A stretch of 40,123 bases of DNA from a bacterium (GTDB taxonomy: Bacteria > Chloroflexota > Dormibacteria > Aeolococcales > Bog-877): the NCBI GenBank assembly GCA_021785655.1, contig JAJYET010000022.1, positions 1-40,123 on the forward strand, read 5' to 3'. Positions within the stretch are counted from its first letter, which is position 1, and every line of letters starts with the position of its first letter. Positions 38,377 through 40,123 of the stretch are shown here, in pieces. A model generated the notes under the pieces. That model saw only the letters and a program-made list of their open reading frames with translations, was not told where the DNA came from and did no database searches. A program made the position numbers and the translations under genes.

Positions 38377-39045
38377 TCAGGATGGGCCCCTTACGTGGCG
38401 CGCCAGATAGGCGGCGGCCTCCGCCCGCCGGGCCACCTCCAGCTTGTCCAGGATGGTGGAGACATAGTTCTTGACAGTCTTCTCGGCCAGGTGGAGCTCG
38501 GCGGCGATCTCCCGGTTGGTGCGCCCAGCCGCCACCCGGCCCAGGATGCGCTCCTCCTGGGCTGAGAGGCGTGCGAGCCGCTCGTCCCGGAGCCGGCTCC
38601 TGGCCTCCCGCCACTGCTCCAGGACCGTGCGGGTCAAGGCGGGGTCCAGAAGGCTTCCCCCGGCCCCTATGGCGCGGACCGCGGCCACGATCTCCCCACC
38701 TCGGATCTGCTTCAGGAGATAACCGGCCGCGCCAGCCATGATCGAGGCGAACAGCGCCTCGTCGTCCGCGAAGGACGTCAGCATCAGGACCCTCGTGTTG
38801 GGCCTCCGGGCCCGTATCTCCCGAGTCGCCTCGATCCCACTGCCGGCCCCCAGTCGCACGTCCATCAGGACGACGTCAGGGCTGGTGCGCTCGGCCTCGC
38901 GGATCGCCTCCGCCTCGTCCGCGGCCTCGGCGACGATATCGAACTCCCCGGAGGCGCCCAGGACCGCGCGAAGGCCGTCGCGGACCAGCTCGTGGTCGTC
39001 CACCAGCATCACCCGCAACCGACCGGGCGCGGCGGGCTCAGGCAT
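38377..39045 (-). CDS. NarL/FixJ-family response regulator (DevR-like)
   Basis: 222 residues from ATG 39045. Receiver domain: acidic pocket in MLVDDHELV, phospho-acceptor D62 in VVLMDVRLG, the switch Thr in LMLTSFADD and K112 in YLLKQIRG. The C-terminal LuxR-type HTH covers about 155-215 (LSAQEERILGRVAAGRTNREIAAELHLAEKTVKNYVSTILDKL), with the strong resemblance to DevR/DosR (NIEI-TVKNYVS). It overlaps the kinase stop by 8 nt, so both are one operon. DevR-type regulators answer to hypoxia, redox or nitric oxide in actinobacteria, which would fit a respiratory neighbourhood, but the signal is not shown by sequence. Confidence 0.92.
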   Translation of the reverse strand: MPEPAAPGRLRVMLVDDHELVRDGLRAVLGASGEFDIVAEAADEAEAIREAERTSPDVVLMDVRLGAGSGIEATREIRARRPNTRVLMLTSFADDEALFASIMAGAAGYLLKQIRGGEIVAAVRAIGAGGSLLDPALTRTVLEQWREARSRLRDERLARLSAQEERILGRVAAGRTNREIAAELHLAEKTVKNYVSTILDKLEVARRAEAAAYLARHVRGPS

Positions 39046-40123
39046 GGGGCACCACCAGACGCAGGCGGGCGCCCCGGCCGGGGACGGAGGTGATCTCCAG
39101 CCTGCCGCCGATGCCGCGAGCTCGATCCCGCATGTTCTGCAGACCCTGGCCGCGGCCCCGGGCCGTGCGAACGGCGAAGCCCCTACCGTCGTCGGTGATG
39201 GTGACGACGGTGGACCTCGTCCCCACCCGGGCCTGTACCCGGCAGCTGGTGGCCTGGGCGTGCCGGCCGACGTTGGACAGCGCCTCTCTGGTCAGCTGGA
39301 CCAGCTCGCCCGCCTGGGCGCCGAGCCGCGCCTCCACCTCTTCCTCCACCTCCACCACCGTGCGGACCCCGCAGCGGTCCTGGAAATCCGCCCCCAGGCG
39401 GTGCAGAGCCTCCGCCAGTTGGCGGGCGCCCAGGATCCCAGGACGAAGCCCGAAGATGTAGCGCCGCAGGTCCCCGATGACCTGGTCAAGCTCCAGTACC
39501 GCCCGTTCGATCCGCTGGCGGGTGACCTCATCGGCGGCTGGAGCCACGGCCTGCAGCCCCATGCCAACGGCGAACAGGGACTGGATGACCCCGTCGTGGA
39601 GCTCCTTGGCGATCCTCTCCCGCTCGTCCAGCAGGGCCAACCGCTGCCGCTCCCGCTGGACCTGCTGGAACTCCAGCGCCATCGCGCTCTGGGCCGCCAG
39701 CGCGGCGAGCATCTCGACCGCCTCCGCCTCCGGCAGCGGCGCCCCGGCCGGCCCCAGGGCCAGCAGCGCGGCCCGGTTGGGCCCGCCATTCCCGAATGGC
39801 AGGACTGCCAGGGGCGCCGTTCCGGGGCCGTGGCCGGACCGGGGCGGAGTCGGGAACTGGATCACCAGCTGCCGGCCCTGGCGGACGGCCCTGAGGACCG
39901 AATCCCGGGGGGCGGCCCCCAGCCTCCGGGCGAGGCTCCTGGCTCCCGGACCTGCGGCGGCCAGCACCTCGGGACCCTGCCGACTGCCGCCGACCGCGCG
40001 AGCCAGTAGTGCCGTTCCGCCACCGATCAGCTCCCGGCCGTGGGCGACGACCAGCCCCAGCACATCGGTCGGCTCCCGCCCCGCCAGGGTGGCCTGAGCG
40101 ACCTCCTGAAGCGCTGCCAGCCA
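39038..40123 (-). CDS. Histidine kinase, DevS-like (5' end beyond window)
   Basis: Partial: the frame is open to the right edge, so the N-terminus lies outside. The visible 361 codons start in a GAF-like domain (LAALQEVAQATLAG ... VLGLVVAHGRELIGGGTALLARAV), then a second part with 'AVEMLAALAAQSAMALEFQQVQRERQRLALLDERERIAKELHDGVIQSLF'-type signatures. The HisKA_3 phospho-acceptor is in AKELHDGVIQ, and the ATPase ends with LTREALSNVGRHAQA, TDDGRGF and GLQNMRDRARGIGG. These are all typical of NarX/DevS two-component kinases. No membrane helix is visible, so this is probably a soluble GAF-kinase. Whether the GAF part binds haem cannot be decided here. Confidence 0.9.
   Translation of the reverse strand, partial: WLAALQEVAQATLAGREPTDVLGLVVAHGRELIGGGTALLARAVGGSRQGPEVLAAAGPGARSLARRLGAAPRDSVLRAVRQGRQLVIQFPTPPRSGHGPGTAPLAVLPFGNGGPNRAALLALGPAGAPLPEAEAVEMLAALAAQSAMALEFQQVQRERQRLALLDERERIAKELHDGVIQSLFAVGMGLQAVAPAADEVTRQRIERAVLELDQVIGDLRRYIFGLRPGILGARQLAEALHRLGADFQDRCGVRTVVEVEEEVEARLGAQAGELVQLTREALSNVGRHAQATSCRVQARVGTRSTVVTITDDGRGFAVRTARGRGQGLQNMRDRARGIGGRLEITSVPGRGARLRLVVPHA

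Noticed and set aside
1-40123. CRISPR arrays, insertion sequences, complete rRNA or tRNA genes
   Set aside because: No regularly spaced repeats, no transposase or integrase signatures, and no full tRNA or rRNA pattern seen on either strand by eye.

Overview
This window is a piece of a high-GC bacterial chromosome, roughly 70% G+C by eye for most of its length. GTG and TTG starts are frequent, and many start and stop codons overlap (ATGA/GTGA). The gene set suggests a Gram-positive-type, monoderm-like lineage near Actinobacteriota, Chloroflexota or the Dormibacterota. Pointers are a MurT/GatD pair for peptidoglycan amidation, an LCP wall-polymer ligase, a MarP-like membrane serine protease, an InhA/FabI-type enoyl reductase, an F420-type PPOX flavoprotein and LprG/LppX-like lipoproteins. 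I cannot fix the phylum from sequence alone. Ten genes have a -10-like hexamer ending 6-8 nt before the start codon, which suggests that leaderless transcription is common here.

Regions: (1) 1-3100 is visibly less GC-rich (27 of 60 bases are G/C at 481-540) and holds three exported proteins of unknown function and a broken reading frame. It ends at a possible recombination junction beside what looks like the 5' half of a tRNA gene. (2) 3241-5023: cysE-cysK cysteine biosynthesis pair. (3) 5060-7961: an M50-like membrane protease divergent from an OmpR-type response regulator and its histidine kinase. (4) 7985-9342: a NicO/UreH-like metal transporter with a Fur-family regulator, preceded by a 26-bp palindrome over the predicted -35 element. 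(5) 9459-13397: an overlapping gene run of a small membrane protein, ApbE flavinyltransferase, a bis-heme b membrane protein, a NuoF-like protein and a ferredoxin, which looks like an uncharacterised electron-transfer module. (6) 13410-16028: GH63-like glycosidase. (7) 16261-18323: LCP ligase with a membrane-anchored beta-propeller protein. (8) 18400-20896: FabI, then an MFS exporter with a MarR regulator that has two abutting TTAG-N5-CTAA dyads over its promoter. (9) 20933-22694: MarP-like protease and a small membrane protein. (10) 22697-25954: ppk1-PPOX-rpiA operon. (11) 26040-30022: LprG-like lipoprotein, gatD-murT-ispE. (12) 30139-31514: rpsT with a long basic tail, convergent with holA.

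(13) 31577-36661 is the most unusual block. It is a tightly packed six-gene operon with two different CydA-like haem membrane proteins, a 77-residue two-helix membrane protein, a Rieske protein, a full-length b6/subunit IV-type cytochrome b and a small soluble protein. It has no cytochrome c1, no CydB and no copper oxidase subunit. It may be a direct quinol-oxidising respiratory complex of unusual composition.

(14) 36601-38247: a catalytically dead ClpP paralogue with an XRE regulator, divergent from an intact ClpP whose start codon overlaps the stop of a 16-codon upstream ORF. (15) 38377-40123: a NarL/DevR-type response regulator and a DevS-like kinase that runs off the right edge.
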